This document shows positions 6,058 to 6,234 of a stretch of DNA of 6,234 nt, one piece after another. Numbering within the stretch: position 1 is the stretch's first letter; every line of letters starts with the position of its first letter. The notes under the pieces are model-generated. The model made no database searches and was not told the DNA's origin. It was given only the letters and a program-made list of their open reading frames with translations. The stretch covers positions 1-6,234 of the forward strand of contig UQCW01000082.1 in NCBI GenBank assembly GCA_900539625.1, in the 5' to 3' direction. The DNA comes from an uncultured Prevotella sp. (GTDB lineage Bacteria; Bacteroidota; Bacteroidia; Bacteroidales; Bacteroidaceae). Made by a program: the position numbers and the translations under genes.

Positions 6058-6213
6058 AGCACTGTAGCTCACTTTGCTCGCAAAGTGAGGGGGACGAACA
6101 TTGCGGCGGCCAAGCATGAGCTGAAAATCCAACAAAGTAATGCCCTAGAGCGCTGGTCATGTTCGCTATGTGTTCGTGGCCCTCACTTTGCGAGCAAAGT
6201 GAGCTACAATGCT
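6058..6213. repeat. REPIN-like element: two inverted GTAG-palindrome (REP) units
   Basis: Arms 6058-6100 and 6171-6213 are reverse complements at 40 of 43 positions, with 28 bases perfect (6063-6090 against 6181-6208). Each arm contains a 22-base palindrome with 10-base arms CTCACTTTGC/GCAAAGTGAG and a 2-base centre (6068-6089 and 6182-6203). Directly outside each palindrome is the tetranucleotide GTAG (6064-6067), or its complement CTAC (6204-6207). GTAG followed by a palindrome is the hallmark of REP sequences processed by RAYT (IS200/IS605-related tyrosine) transposases, and two inverted REPs separated by a short core is the REPIN architecture. The 70-base core (6101-6170) has no gene. The transposase is not in this window, so mobility is inferred. 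Confidence 0.7.
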
Positions 6214-6234
6214 GGCGCCGCAACAGACGATTGT

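Noticed and set aside
5828..6223. 131-residue open frame on the minus strand across the 3' repeat region
   Set aside because: It runs through two inverted-repeat elements and its peptide is Arg/Ser/Ala-rich with repeats that simply mirror the DNA units; other frames over the same DNA are also open. No promoter or start context supports it.

Overview
The window looks like a chromosomal segment from a member of the Bacteroidota, probably the Prevotella/Alloprevotella side of the order Bacteroidales. This rests on RbfA followed directly by a LolC/E-type permease, a long secreted TlpA-like thioredoxin protein with a PGDTITI segment, AT-rich start regions without Shine-Dalgarno sequences, and a promoter of the Bacteroides type (TTTG, 20 bases, TAnnTTTG). 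The genus is a guess.

Layout. Positions 1-140 hold a GC-rich run of short hairpins that I read as a dispersed intergenic repeat; 141-346 holds little beyond the leader of rbfA. Then come three forward genes at about 57% GC: rbfA (347-682), a LolC/LolE-like ABC permease (695-1927) and a 613-residue periplasmic thioredoxin-fold protein with a WCGPC active site (2000-3841), closed by a clear intrinsic terminator (3860-3904). These are house-keeping and cell-envelope functions: 30S ribosome maturation, lipoprotein release or other envelope transport, and thiol-disulfide chemistry.

After a spacer of about 230 bases carrying a good promoter with inverted repeats comes a two-gene type IV toxin-antitoxin module, abiEi (4135-4902) and abiEii (4892-5815), overlapping by 11 bases. 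Its GC content (about 38-43% in sampled stretches) is well below that of the first three genes, which points to horizontal acquisition. AbiEi is expected to repress the operon and counteract AbiEii, a nucleotidyltransferase toxin of the kind that gives phage abortive infection or plasmid stabilisation.

From 5816 to the end I see no gene but dense repeat structure: a hairpin whose loop holds the abiEii stop codon, a 32-base imperfect inverted repeat enclosing 22-base tandem repeats (5866-5999), and a 156-base element (6058-6213) made of two inverted copies of a GTAG-plus-palindrome unit. The last has the architecture of a REPIN, the mobile doublet of REP sequences moved by RAYT transposases; no RAYT gene is in the window. 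The acquired defence module is thus bordered on its right by at least two kinds of structured, probably multicopy, non-coding elements.
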